Below are positions 24,103 through 36,879 of a stretch of DNA of 64,000 bases, one piece after another. Both the position numbers and the translations under genes were made by a program. Within the stretch, counting starts at the first letter, position 1. Every line of letters starts with the position of its first letter. This DNA is from Chinchilla lanigera (taxonomy: Eukaryota > Chordata > Mammalia > Rodentia > Chinchillidae), in assembly GCF_000276665.1 (NCBI RefSeq), contig NW_004955517.1, positions 2,231,279 to 2,295,278 of the forward strand, read 5' to 3'. Under the pieces are notes generated by a model. The model had not been told where the DNA came from. It worked only from the letters and a program-made list of their open reading frames with translations, and ran no database searches.

Positions 24103-24735
24103 TGCTGCTGACCGAATCAAAAGAGGCCAATTATTTTGGTAAACAGGAAAAAGAACTCACTAAAAGCTAGCTCTGAGGAGAAGGGGCCCATTTGCCTCAA
24201 TTCACCATCTCACCATGCACAGGTGGGCAAGGGGCTTTTATAGGGTGGAACAGGGGCAGGAGGGGCACAGAGCAGTGGTGCAGACCTTACACTCGCTTTA
24301 TTACATTTAGTCATTTTTAGCCCCTTGCCCATGACTGTCTGTCTTTTGGAAAGGGCCCCAGGCTCCAGCTTCCTGGGACTGGCATGGACATATCTGTCAC
24401 TTTTCGGGGAGCTGAGGAGAGGAGTAGGTGTCTGTTGTGTAAGCAGATGGAAGAAATCTGGAGAAGGTGCTTATCTCTACAAGAAAAATACCTGCCAGTA
24501 TACAGTGCGAGTTACAATATTACCTGAAATTGTTTCAAGCAAGGACAGAGACGACTTCGAGCTCCGATGAGCCAGTGGCCAATTAGACCCTCTTAAGTTA
24601 CAAGAGGTCAAGCGATCGATACAGGGATAGAATAACAGAGGCTCAAAGGCAAACTCCCTCTCCATCACCAGGAAGCCTCGTGGGGTTATTACGCCTGCCT
24701 TCAAGTGCTTTCTTCACCAAGCCAGGGCCCGGACA
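24103..24735 (-). repeat. Possible solo retroviral LTR
   Basis: The segment can be bounded by TG and CA. On the minus strand it holds a clean CTATAAAAGCCCC promoter box (TATA at 24235-24242) about 130 bases from its downstream end, as an LTR would. No flanking duplication is convincing, and I do not recognise the family. Confidence 0.35.
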
Positions 24736-25289
24736 GTGGGGTCTCTGTCTGTTGAAAGGAAATTCTCAGTTAGAGTTAAAATATTCTCAGGGAAACACAA
24801 GACTTCGAGGAACACAAGTGAGGCTCACTCTATGATTCCTTGGCCCTTTTGTAGCCAGGGCATACTATTCACAGAGGTGAGTCTCCAGGTGCCATCAGAG
24901 GACCCAGGGCCCTTCATGGAAACAGTGGTGCTGACACTTGCTGAAAGCATTCTGCTAAGCCCCGAAGCCCAGCAAAGCTCAGGCTCCATCGAGCATGTTA
25001 TGAAATCATTCTTCGTTCAGCTGGACCTTTAGCAGTCTTAGCAACTTGATTCATTTCTTGAGTTAGGTCTGGCTTTATGCATGTTGGCAAATGGTTCTGA
25101 GAAAAGTTCTCCTTCCAGGTGTCGGGAGCCCAGGCTCTCTGTAGAAATCTCAAAGCACTTGATGGTCTGGGTCTTCGTTGGTTGTGTCCTTGTTGGCCAG
25201 ACAAATCACACCTGGCTTAAAAGGTAAGAGAATGGCGTGGTAGCACTCTCACAACGTAGAAAGGTACTTTACAGCTTTGAGTTTGAGAT
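24736..25289. other. Intergenic DNA, nothing recognised
   Basis: No gene or repeat was recognised. Confidence 0.45.
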
Positions 25290-25510
25290 GCACAGGGACC
25301 TGGGTTTCTGCACCTGGTGGGTCCTCCCACTCCCATCTCAGTGACCCTGAGCAGCCACTCACATCTAGTCCCATACGTCTCAGTTTTCTCACATGTTCAA
25401 TGGATACAAGTGTTTTATCTTCCACTTCCTGTAAGGATTAAATGTGAGAATGGATGTAGAGTGTGTAATATAATTTTCTGTGCAGATTAGACAGGCACTC
25501 AGTAGACAGA
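25290..25510 (+). repeat. MIR SINE
   Basis: 'acctgggtttctgcacctgg', 'tctcagttttctcacatgttcaatgg' and 'taaggattaaatgtgagaatgg' keep MIR order. Confidence 0.6.
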
Positions 25511-25894
25511 AGCAATTAAAGATTACTTCATTGGTGAGGGTTCTCGCAAGCATTTTATCATTATCTAACTTCCCCGAATTTTGGGTTTCTAATCTGTTGC
25601 ATAGGAATAATAGCAGTATTGCTAGTGTTGTGTTGTTATGGTTAAGTGCAAAGTGCTTATTTAGTTCACCAGCTGCCTAAATAATTAAAGTAAGTAAAAG
25701 CTGTTACTTCATGGAGGTTATTAAACTTGTACCTATGGACGTCTAGGTAAAATCACACGGCATATTGGGTTAAAGTTATATGTACACATGGAGTGGCCCA
25801 GGGAATAAAGGAGGAAACTATGTCTTACGGTCAAAAGAGAAAGAACTCCCATTCAGATACTTTCCCTGGCATCAGGTTGGCCAACCTGCCTAAC

Positions 25895-26085
25895 ACTGCT
25901 GACCCGCAGCGAGGCAGATGCCGGCTGGTCCCTCCGCGTCCGCTCGGAACAGCCCGGCGCGAATGCTGACCCAACCCCCTCGCGGGAGCTCTGCGGATGC
26001 TCGGTGCTGCTGTTTCCACTGGCACAGCTCATGCACCGGGAAGTTGGCAAGTGCCGGGCACGGTCACCCTTCCCAAGCAGCCGTG
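25895..26085. promoter_or_regulatory. Small CpG cluster
   Basis: By eye there are about 18 CpG dinucleotides in under 200 bases, including CTCCGCGTCCGCTCGG and CCCGGCGCGAATG, in otherwise CpG-poor DNA. No gene start was recognised beside it. Two minus-strand open frames cross it without resemblance to known proteins. Confidence 0.4.
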
Positions 26086-26609
26086 CTCTGGTGACTGACA
26101 GAGTGGCTCCTCTGCCCCAGGTTTGGGGGTGAGCTGTGTCCTGTCCTGCGTCTCATGCTTTCCAATGGGACTGAGCCCCACCTGGCCACAGCAGCCGCCT
26201 TCTCCAGAACGGAAGGTTTATTGCTTCCCGCACTGCTTCAGCTCACTTCCCCAACATTTAACTTGTCTGTGAATTCTTGTCGCAGGGTCTGCCTGTGGGG
26301 GAATCAGGTCGATCCCTCAGTTTCAAAAGGAGATAGTGGTATGCACCTTTTGCTGGGCGGGTCCAATGAAGTCAAGGTAGTTGAACTTTTAGAAGCATGA
26401 GATGCTTGACTGTAAGGAGGATGTGCTCCTCTCCGGCTATTTAATAAATCTCCACACCAGAGTTAAGACCCGGTGACCAGCCTGAGTTGTAGCTGGGAGC
26501 TCAGGGCCCTGACTCTGGCTTAGGCCATGGATTCTTATCCAGGGCTTCTGGCTTCCCATGCTCTGCCAGTTCTCCCCCACCTCTGTTCTTCACGACATCC
26601 TGTTTTAGG

Positions 26610-26800
26610 TCCTTCCTGACATTTAATACTGTTTCACTCTATCTCATTTCTTTATCTTCATATGCCCTATTTGCCCAACAATCATTCAGATAATGTTTGT
26701 CTTCCTCAGAGCTAATTGATTCAAAGTCTGTATCACTAGCTTCTAGAACAGAGGTTGGCACATGGTAGGAAATTAATGAATTGCAAGTAAATTAACTGAT
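26610..26800 (+). repeat. L2 3' end
   Basis: 'ctagaacagaggttggcacatggtaggaaattaatgaattg' is a decayed L2 tail ('agaacagtgcctggcacatagtagg'). Confidence 0.55.
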
Positions 26801-27059
26801 GTATCAATCTATTTTTGGCATTCCCACTTATAGGATGTTACAGAAATAGTACCTAGCATCCCAGGAAGCTTTCATTGAGTTTCTCCCAGTGCTGACATCT
26901 TAACTAACTAGAGGACAATACAAAAGCCGGGAAATCGACAGAGGGATCTTTTCAAAGACAGCTGAACCACGCTAGTGCCCTGTTTCTTGCCCCACGGCTC
27001 CCTGCCTTACTTAGAATGAGCCTGTTTCCTGTTCTCTGAGGTCTCTCCTACCCAGCTGC

Positions 27060-27425
27060 AGCCCAAACCCCTGGGCCTCACCTTGGATGTCCCAGCCCAC
27101 CAGTTCCTTCTTTTCCAACCTTCAGAGACACTGGGTGGTCACCACCTAGGCTCTGGGATGCCCTCGCTGCTCTCCTCAGGATGGACTCTCCCTGTTCTCC
27201 ATGTCTTCCAGTCTCAGCTTAAAAGTCCCCTCCTTAGAGAGGCTTTGACCGGCCCCTCCACGCCACTCCTACACACTCTGCCCTTTGTTTCTCTTCTCTA
27301 CATCAATCAAAATTTATTCTTACACATTTGCTTTATTTACTTGTCTGATACTTGATGCTTCCAAATGTGAGTATAAGCTCCAAGATGACAGGAACCGCAT
27401 TTTGCTCAATGTAGAAGTTTCTTAT
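27060..27425 (+). repeat. L2 fragment
   Basis: 'ctcagcttaaaagtcccctccttagagaggctttgacc', then 'cacatttgctttatttacttgtctgatac' and 'gtataagctccaagatgacaggaacc' follow the L2 3' region closely. Confidence 0.75.
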
Positions 27426-28759
27426 AAAAACTTGGGCTTCTATAAGCTTGGGGCAGATTTTTACCTCTGTGTTTAATTCAACTCCCTGAGCCAACTCGCT
27501 AAGCAGAGTGCTGTCCAGGTCATTCAGTTTCTCCATCCATAGCAGGGTTACTCTCGTCACTACCCTAGGAGGCGGGGTTATGTGCAGACCTGTTTCCAGC
27601 CTGCATGGTGTGAGTAATGCTCCCCTGTCACGGGTCACTGCAGCACCTGGGTTCGGGTCTACGCTGCTCTCCCTTGACAAGCCTGTAATTCCAGGCACCG
27701 CTCGACAGATCATTGCTGCTCATGTTGGCAAGCACCTCCCTCCCACCCTTCCTCAAGCTCACTGTCCTGGGAATGAGGGAAGGGACGCTGTGATACAGTC
27801 CTCAGTCGCCATCCCCCGGCCTACTGCCTGATAGATCCTAGGACTGAAGGAGGGTGTTTGAGGTCTCAGGACTGTGGTCACTCTGCTGGAAAGTGTGACC
27901 CAGAAACTCGGGGAGGTCACCACCCCCGGAGGCAGTTCTGCCAGTGGGGTAGGGCCTGGTAGAGTAAAACTCCCCTACTGCTCCTCACTGGGAAATCACC
28001 AGCATCCTTCCGAACAGAACTCAGAGATTCTGACGGAACTGAGCTCCTCCTGCTGTCCCAGCAACAGCACCAACACTCCCTTGGATCTGTTCTTACTCCT
28101 TCCCTGTCTCATTCTCCCCACTCTCACTCCTACCTTCAGAAGTCACCGCCCAAGAAAGCCGTTTGCACCCACGCCTTTGTCTCAGGCTGTGCTTTCCGGG
28201 GAGCCCACACCTGGACAGAACCCACTGGGTGCCAGGAGCTGTTCGAATTCCTCTGCGTGGCTGACCTTGTCCACTCTGATACCAACCCCTGTGCCAGGAC
28301 TACTGCTATCCCCAGGGCAGAGATGGGCACTGAAAGAGTAAGAAGAGTGTTTCCCAGGGCATTTACTTACCCGTCCATGTTCCCCGGAGTAGCAGGGGCC
28401 CTGGGGTTTTAACTTTCTTACAGTGTCTTACAGCTACGTATGGTTTCAGAAGCATCCCAGGGCTTTGGGGGACACATCGAGGAAGAAAACGGGGTGCCAG
28501 GTGAACAGCAGTTAGAGACACTAACCTTGGTGCTCTGATCTCAGAGCCCACCTTTTTACTTGGACGCTTTTCCGAGGAAACAAAGGTTCAGGAAAGTGAC
28601 TCCATGCCTTGAATTGCTCCAGTGAGCAGTGAGCCAAGATTCCAAGGTAGGTCCAGAAGCATAGACCTAGTCCTACCTAGTGCACAGATTTCTCCTTTAT
28701 TGAAAAGGCCAAATCTACACCTTTCCTAAAATCTGAAAGAATAAAACCAGGTTTTATTC
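27426..28759. other. Intergenic DNA, possible further L2 relics
   Basis: The C/T-rich part at 28000-28340 has an open frame of 155 codons (27874-28341, plus strand), but its composition is low-complexity Ser/Pro/Leu and no family is recognised. I treat it as non-coding. Confidence 0.45.
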
Positions 28760-28830
28760 CTGCAGCTCAAACTCACGACCTTGTTCTTACCAGGCAGGCG
28801 CTTATGCCACTGAGCTCTATCCCCAGCCCT
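28760..28830 (-). repeat. ID SINE
   Basis: 'cagctcaaactcacgaccttgttcttaccaggcaggcgctta' and 'ccactgagctctatccccagccc' are an antisense ID element. Confidence 0.8.
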
Positions 28831-29149
28831 TTCTGCAGCTCTTAACTAGGACTCTGCAGTGGATGGTGGGCGCATGTCTCTGGCTCCACCGGGGCAGAGT
28901 TTCCACCTGTCAGAGCCCCCACCTGCCGTGAAACTGCTAAGCTCAGAGTCACCACTGGATGGGGGCGTCTCTGCCTTGGAGCATTCAGAATGTTTCGTGA
29001 AGCCAAGGTCTCTTTCTCTGCCTGGTCAGTGCAGAATGGAGCAGTCAGACCAGGCTGCTGTCCTGGAAATTGCGGATGGAGGACTCATGCCAGTCCCTCT
29101 CACCGCACTCCCGGTGTAAGAGATGTTGTGGGTTCTGACTTATTCCCTT

Positions 29150-29660
29150 AGCCCCAGAATGTGTTTCTTTCTTTTCCTTTTTATGTTGCAGCGACTGCAA
29201 AACACTACTCTTACGTCCCTTCCTTGTTTAAACATCCTGAATGCTTTCCCCTAGCTTCCCTAGCAGAAAGACAGGATTCCCATCACGGCCTCCAAGATTT
29301 CACCGTGCCCTTTTCAGCGGCCACATCTTCCTCTCGCCTTCCGCTCAGGCAGCCCCAGCCCCTCCTGGCTCCTGCCGCCCTCTGCCTGGGAGACTCTTTT
29401 CCCCGGTCCTGTCCTTATGAAACCTTCTGCTGCGTTCACATCTGAAGCTCCTGAACTTCCTCCTAATAGCTCACTCCTCTCTGAGAGATGTTCTTACCGA
29501 ATCCTAGGCCTCTCTTTGCAGCACACTGCATACCAGAGTGTGATTATTTTAAAGCCTGTCTCTCCCGCTGGAAGGCAAGCTTCTGATGCTTTTCCTCAGT
29601 ATAGTGTCCCCAGTGACTCTCCCCTTTTTGGGTGCACTGGAGGTCTCACTGTGGGAAAAT
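29150..29660 (+). repeat. L2-like fragment
   Basis: 'aaacatcctgaatgctttcccc', 'tcctccgctcaggcagcccc'-type text and 'cttatgaaaccttctgctgcg' resemble the L2 coding/3' region. It is heavily diverged and lies just past the inferred SYNPR poly(A) site. Confidence 0.4.
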
Positions 29661-29799
29661 GACCCATGCTGAAATGGTGAAGTGATAGAGTTAACCATCC
29701 TTGGGTCAGAAAGCAAGGTTGGGGGAGAAATCGGAGGTGTTGCATTTAGCTTGACAAGGCCAGCTAGGTTTCATTGTTATAACTCTCCATTGCTCAGCC

Positions 29800-31226
29800 A
29801 GCACTGTATGCAATCACTTTATTTAATTCAAATACATATCACAATACAGATTTATCCAACAGATCAAGGAACTGGTTACAGATATCATCTAAGACACAAA
29901 ATTGTTTTGTGCTAAAATGCTTCCAAAATCGCAGATCACACAGAAGGTTTGTACATGGAGAGTGACTTTTATCTGGAAATGCAGATGCTCAGCTTGCCTT
30001 TCCTGTCTGACTTGGGTGTTCTAATTGAATTAAAATGAGACGGTGAAGATCGGCATTTTCTTCATAATGAATGCATTCTGGGGACTCTTTTATGAGAATC
30101 TTCTTCAGAATACAGAAAGGCCTATGGAAGCCACTTTTAATTTACGGGTTATAGTCAAATCAGAATTAGTAATTCTGTTGAGCTGTGACTTGAGAGTTTT
30201 TAATAATTGAATTGAGGGATATATTAGCTTTACCAATAAATAAGATTCAAATGTTTGCTGGCCATGGAGGTCTACAGAATATTCCTTATAGATTAATACT
30301 TCAGCACAGCAGCATCTACATCTGCATCCCAAGTATTCTAGGAACACACCACTCTAAGCGTAGACAGCTATTGGGCCTTATTATCCACGGTCCACAGGAC
30401 AGAGCCACAAGACACCATAGAAAGTTACAAGAATGTTAATATTTAGCTAAGTAAATAGAATACATATCAGGCAGTTACCATAACACTGACCATCTACTAA
30501 TAGGGAAAACCCCCAAAGTTTAGTTACAATGCATTCAGAACTTGGGTAAAGCCAGAGAGACAAATTTGCAATGTATACAAAGTAGTGAATGGGTATATTT
30601 CTTTAAATGTCCATTTAACAAATTCATGGTGCAAACTGGAAAATTTTCATAAATACAATTCAAATTTTATTATTTGGGAAAATGTTTATTCATGCACTAA
30701 ATTATATGAGCATTGATCATCAAGTTAAGAAAACATAGAGTAATCATCTGAAACAAATAGAGACTTGCAGTCCTACAGGGCTTAGAACTAAAAAACAAAA
30801 ATACATGCATGTTGTGAAACACCAAGTTGTCTTCTAGGAATCATTAAAACATCTTCTGCATCAAAATGCACAGGAAAACTCAATACTATTTAATTTACCT
30901 TATGCATAGAACATACTAGAGACTTTAAGCTACAAAATGCTTCTACTATCTTGACACACATACAAAATGACTATAGAGGTGTATGTATATAACAAGGCAT
31001 TCTCCAATTAATCATCTGCGATGAATAATATATTCTTTCATGCCATCTCATCTCTAAGTACTATTCATCACAACCCAGGACTTTCTGCCTCACTGAGGAC
31101 TACAGAGCTCTGATTTACATTCAACACTCTCTGAACTGATAACTGATTCAAATTCTTAAAAAATTTTTCTACCACTGAGATGAAAGGTGGTGAAACTAGC
31201 TCTGGAAAGATGGAAATGCTACCTTG
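29800..31226 (-). other. SYNPR: SYNPR 3' UTR (inferred)
   Basis: The sequence after the SYNPR stop codon is A/T-rich, contains none of the recognisable SINE/LINE copies that fill the rest of the window, and ends at a standard AATAAA. Together these suggest a single-exon 3' UTR of about 1.4 kb. The exact cleavage site is not visible; 29795-29805 is expected from the signal position. Confidence 0.6.
29818..29823 (-). promoter_or_regulatory. SYNPR: Candidate SYNPR poly(A) signal
   Basis: On the minus strand the text reads AATTAAATAAAGTGATTGC, with AATAAA followed by a G/T-containing stretch (CAGTGCTGGCTG). It is the last such signal before recognisable L2 sequence. Confidence 0.55.
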
Positions 31227-31532
<306 letters not shown>

Positions 31533-31654
31533 CTAGAGAAAACTCAGTATCAGAAAGATCTTTCAGAGTAAAACTGTTCCTTTTTCACTTCAGGGTTGAG
31601 GCCCATTAATTCTCCACTCGATACCACTATATTATTCAGAATATCTGGCCTTGG

Positions 31655-31880
31655 TGAAATATTTACCACATGTCAGGCAAAGCATGAAGAGCTTTATTGA
31701 TCCAATAGGAGGACCATGCCTTTATGCCATTTCAGGCCATTATTATGTTAAAGATGTGGGCAGAGGCTCAGCAAGGATCTGGGTCTGGCCTAAGTTCCCA
31801 TGGTGTGGTAAGTGATGAATTTGGGATTCAAGCCCAGTACTGTCTGAGTGAGGAGCCTGAGTCTTTACCTAAGGCCTCAT
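31655..31880 (-). repeat. MIR SINE
   Basis: 'ttaccacatgtcaggcaaagcatgaagagc' to 'gaatttgggattcaagcccagtactgtctg' follows reverse MIR order. Confidence 0.5.
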
Positions 31881-32245
31881 TATCTCCCCAGATTAGGTGT
31901 TCCTCATGGAGCATAAGATTATCTCAAAGTGCACAGCGATGAGTTCTTTTAATTTAATAATCATGCATTAATTTATAAGGTTACCTTTTCTTTATGGCTG
32001 GAGGTACTACTTACCCACTTATTGTAATGATATAAGGAAAATGAACTGATTTAGACCAAAGCGAGTAAAGCCCTATACGAGCAACAGGCAGGTAAGCACG
32101 TGTGTGAGCACACAAGGAAGCTGGATCTCCCCACAGCCACACATTTTGAACCTGTCACTTTCAGAAGTGGAGGCTGAAACCAGACAGAGGATAAGGTGTG
32201 GGTGGCAGAGAGGTGTGAAATGTTTCCTGAAGAACTGGGTAGGAT

Positions 32246-32420
32246 TTGGGCATGGTGGTGCATGCCTTGATCCCAGTCATTTGGGAGACTGAGGCAGGAG
32301 GATCATGGGTTTGATCCTAGGCACTTAGTAAGATCCTGTGTCAAAAAAAGAGGGGGACTCAGGGGGTAACCCAGTGCTCCCTGGGTTCAGTCCCCTGTGC
32401 TTAAAAAGAAGGCAAAACAA
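32246..32420 (+). repeat. B4-like SINE (B1 joined to ID)
   Basis: The B1 half is 'gggcatggtggtgcatgccttgatcccagtcatttgggag'. The ID half is 'gactcagggggtaacccagtgctccctgggttcagtcccc'. Confidence 0.75.
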
Positions 32421-32959
32421 ACTAAAGAACTAGATGTGAGCTTTCCTCTGGAATTTCTCTTACTTCCCCGGAGGTCTTGGTGTTGCTTCCCCAGGGCCTG
32501 AGCACAAGATGGATACAGAACAGTCTATTATTGTAGGAGGCCCAAACAGGAGTCTGAATTATGTGGCTGGTTTTGCAGCTTTCTCCAAGCTCTGCTGGTG
32601 GACTGGGAACCATCCCCAGGTTATTGAAGCCACTCCACACCTTGGAGACAGGTAACAGCGTGTGATACAAAGCCATGATACATGAAAGTATATTTGGCCA
32701 CCACTCCAGGGTGACACTGACCAAGCAAAGTGGCCTTAGGCAGTGGCCATGGTGCTGGAGCAGGGTGCTGGGAAGTCTCTTGTCAGTCAGGGTTTACCCC
32801 ATGGCTTCTAGCTGGCGGGGCTGTGTGGAGTGCCCCGCGGGTGTGGTGTGGAGGTGTGAGGTATAGGCAGGGTGCAGGGCCTTAGTGGATTGGCACAGGA
32901 GCTAGTTATCCATGTTTTAGCAGCACCACCTGATGGCAGACCTGTCTTGGTGTGGGCTC

Positions 32960-33180
32960 CTGGGCTTGGGAATTAGTGAGGCCTCTACACTGTATTTTCT
33001 GGCCCTGTGACTCTGGACAAGGTGTTTTGTCTGTAGACTTCAGGTTTTTTCTTTCTTGTATGGAATGAAGACAATAATTCTTTCCTTGAGGCTAGTTGGA
33101 GGATTAAAGAGGATATGTACAAAGTAGACAGGACTGGACACAGTAGTAAATACTAAATGGTAAGCTGTGCTTTGAATCAC
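32960..33180 (+). repeat. MIR SINE
   Basis: 'ctggccctgtgactctggacaaggtg' followed by 'ggaatgaagacaataattc' and 'gttggaggattaaagagg' keeps MIR order. Confidence 0.65.
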
Positions 33181-34249
33181 TTTATAAAATATTATCATGA
33201 ATTGTATTCCTTTGATTATTTTGCTGCTACATAAATTAAAGTGAGCTTTATTCTTGAGGGATGACAGTAGCTAAACGGAGTAGTAATTAGACCCTCAGCT
33301 GAGCTAATTGAAGACTGGCTTATGGAGACCTCTCTCCCTACCTTACCTCTCTTTATCTCTTTTCCTATTTCAAATCCTTTTCTTCCTTTAACATTAATTG
33401 AGAGACTATTTTGTGTCGTGCCCTAGACTACCCACTCGGGGAGATACAAAATAGAAAGAAGTCGTAATAATCACTGGATCAAAATGAATTAAGCAATTGG
33501 TGACAAAAACTCTAATTTGTACATAGGATATTTTAACTGTGTATATGGTAAATAGGATGTTTTCCCCTAAAAGGGGAGATCTTGATTAAAAGGTCCTTTT
33601 GTAAGTGTATGTCAGTGTATAAAAGGAAAAAAATCAAGGGGCATTTTCAGATATGAAGCAATGACTCTGTCCAAGGCTATGACATTATCTGTTTCCTGTC
33701 TCTTGATCTCTCTGCTTTTCCCTCTGCTAATTAGCTTTTAAAAAACTGGAGGCTCAAGAAGCACCCAGAAATCTAGGAAATGCAATTTCAAAGTAGGAAC
33801 ATAAACAAGACACTGGCAGGGACATATTTAAGGAGCACTGATTTCCTAAGACGTTGTCATCACAGATATCCTCCATGGCTTGGCTGGCACGTTTTAGGGG
33901 CACGTGGGTCCTTGAAGTGCTTTGTGCCATTTTGTTGCAACTGAAATCTGGGGATGAATTTGGTCTCAAGCTCAAATGTGGGGACGACAGAAAGGGAGAT
34001 GGAAAGAGACCGTATATTACATGAGAAAGAATGGGAAGACGAATTTTAGCTCACCTAAGAAGATGTCTTGAGTTTGCCTAGGGTGAAGCTGGAGACACAA
34101 AGTACAAATTGTGGATAAAATGGTTATATTCAGGGAACTTTTAATAATAACTGAGATATCTGAAGCTTTTCACTCCTCCCTACCTCCCTTTGGACTCCAC
34201 ACTATTAACACTAACGAAAATGAATACATTTTTGCAGCAGCTTGCAGGG

Positions 34250-34298
34250 GAGTGTTTGCATTTACCAAGCATTTGCCATATGCTGGGTACCATGTTAG

Positions 34299-34337
<39 letters not shown>

Positions 34338-34520
34338 TGTCTTATCTTACTGAATCCTTTCAACAGTCTTGAGGTCTATTCTATAATTATCCTTGTTTTA
34401 CAGATGATGATGTTTTAATGAGCTGAATCAATTTTTCTAAGGGTGATTATCATAGACTGGAGCCAGGATTCAAGTGCTTGCAGCCTAACTCCAGCACTGT
34501 GCCTTTCACCATTTTGGGAG
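34250..34520 (-). repeat. MIR SINE containing a GT microsatellite
   Basis: 'taccaagcatttgccatatgctgggtacc' and 'ccttgttttacagatgatgatg', then 'gattcaagtgcttgcagcctaactccagcac', are a reverse MIR. The GT run at 34302-34340 sits inside it. Confidence 0.65.
34302..34340. repeat. (GT)n microsatellite
   Basis: About 19 GT units, interrupted once by an A (TATG). Confidence 0.95.
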
Positions 34521-36493
34521 GCAACTGCACTAGGACAGTCTGATCCCAGCAGCGGTAAGAGCGACACCTTCCGTAGTTCTTAACCTCAGCTCCCTGCATT
34601 GGTTGATATTTGGACAGGGCACCTACTTTTCAATGTTACTGTAAAATTATAGTTGCCCAAGTGCTTTAAGAAAGTAAATTTGTTCCTAAAGTAGAAGACA
34701 TGATTATTATTATGCCCTGCCCCTTTGTTGGCACAGGTCACTTGTTATGATGTGTGTCTGACTTCTCCAAAACCTGCACTTGCCAAGCAGGGTGAGTTCT
34801 GTGAGCCCTGTTTTGAATACGTGATTTCCCAGCTGTTGAGATACCTGAGCTGTGGTGGGTTAGCGAGGTTCTCTTTACCAGACATTTGGAATTGGACTGG
34901 AGTGGTGTTAGTTCAGCCCATGCTGCTTTTCAAAAGGAAAAATAAACTTAGAGACTGTAAGGTCATTACCTTCTGGCATGTGTGCAGGAAAACAACAAAA
35001 TTCTATTGGGAAAGACAGAATAATGTGTTACTCTCATAATGCTGAGACATTCTCGACAGAAAGACACAGGGATACAGAAAGAGGCAAGAGATGGAAGATG
35101 AGAACTTTTAAATTTCCTGACAGTCCCTCGGATCCTGAATCGGGAGTCTACCAGGGGAAGGCACATTTTCTAGTGTTTTTCCAATTATTTTAAGTTTTTG
35201 CATACGGTAGCTCAATATTACTTGAAGTCTAACATGTTTGTAATTTTAGAACAAGTTTATGTTTTCCCTGATTTTGATAATATATGTCAGGTTTCCTTTG
35301 CAGAGTCAAGTTTCAGTCAAATGGCTTGAGCCTTCTCCTAGGACCTTGCAGTTTGAGCAGAGACATGCAGGGTTAGGGAAAACTTCTCCAAAGGCAACTC
35401 CAAGAGCCTATTCTTTGGTAGCTGACGTCCAGAACCTTGGTTCTGCTCTAGATTCTGCCCTTTCTTTCCTCAGGTCTCATCAGTTTATGAGCTACTTGAC
35501 GTCTTTCCAAAGCCTGTGTTTTCCCTGATGAGGTTGGAGACAGCTTCTTTATTCGCAACCCAAATATTTGAATGCACACAGACATTGATACCAGGACAGG
35601 TGTCTAGAAAACACACTTAAGAGATGTGAGGATTCCTTTGGTTTAGTCACCCCGAGCTGACTTTCCTGTTAGAGGAACTAGAAGATCCTTCACTGCTGTA
35701 GACACGTAACTGTGACAGCACTAGGCCCATCTTCCAAAGCACATCACGTTACTCGGCTTCAACCCTTCCTCTTGTTGGCCTTAGGGGAGACTCATCACAC
35801 TGTTTTTCATCTTAATTCCTATCTTGCAGTCTAAACGTTATTAAAGACACCAGAAGTAGAAATAAAAGGATCAGGCAAGATGGCACAATTTGTTGGGAGA
35901 TTGATTATTAAACCACAAATACTTTAGCAATTTTATCCGTACTTGGATTTTGAGATCTAAGATACAATCACTTCCATTACTACTGTCTGTAAACAACCAC
36001 GGAAGCAATACTACGTGTGTCAGTGTGTACCGCAAAGTAGCCCTCTGCAGATGTGGCTGACAGTAAACAAAAGTGATGCAAGATTTTAACACACAGAGCT
36101 GCAGTTGAATCATCAGGAGCTGAGGGGCAGCACCTTCCCCTTTTGTAAGTACTTCCCACACTGCATTTCAGAAAGCTGTCAAAAGGCAGGCAAACCTTGA
36201 AGCACAGATTATTATTTTTAGGGTTTGCTAAAGAAGAATGTTCTTTTAACAATCACTGCTGAGCCTCCTGTTCTTTGATAAATGTTGTGTTTTGTTGCCA
36301 TTGTAGCTCATGTCTGTCTCAGACACAGCTTCTTTCTTTTGAATAACACCACTTTTTACTCTTAAATAAATTAAGAATCCAATTTAGCATCTTTGTTAAC
36401 TGTCAGATTTCCTCTCTTCCTGTAAGAGCCATACACGTGATGACAATAGTTGACGAATGTTCAACGAATATAGTGCATCTTTTCTAAAGCTAT

Positions 36494-36879
36494 TGTTGTG
36501 GTTTGTACCCACATTCTCAGAGGTGGCTAAATTAAGGGTTGTGTAATAGCTAAATTAGCCCACTGATTGGTTTAGTACAGTTATGGGTGTATAGCGTAGA
36601 TCTGGGTGTGGCTAATGGGAAGGCCCATCCTAGGTGTGGGGGTTACCAGTCAATAAGCTTGAAGCCTGGGTGGGATAAAAGGGAAAGGGAGGCTCACAGC
36701 CCCCCTCAGGCCCCCTCACTGTTTCCTCCTCTGTCATGTGTCTCTGCTTGCCACCTTGTCTTGGAGCCAATCAACTATGGAATAAAACCCCTCTAAGCTG
36801 TGAGCTAAAATAAACTTTTCCTCCTTTAATTTGTAGGTGTCAGGTGTTTTGTCCCAGTAATGAGAAAGTAACTGGGGCA
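36494..36879 (+). repeat. Solo MaLR/ERVL-type LTR
   Basis: A TG...CA segment of 386 bases, beginning TGTTGTGGTTTG. It ends with 'gtgagctaaaataaacttttcctcc' (poly(A) signal region) and 'gtgtcaggtgttttgtcccagtaatgag'. The same end occurs in the LTR at 47006-47425. No clear flanking duplication was found. It is antisense to SYNPR. Confidence 0.7.

Noticed and set aside
34302..34340. CRISPR-like or other patterned array
   Set aside because: It is a plain GT microsatellite; no array of repeats with unique spacers occurs in the window.
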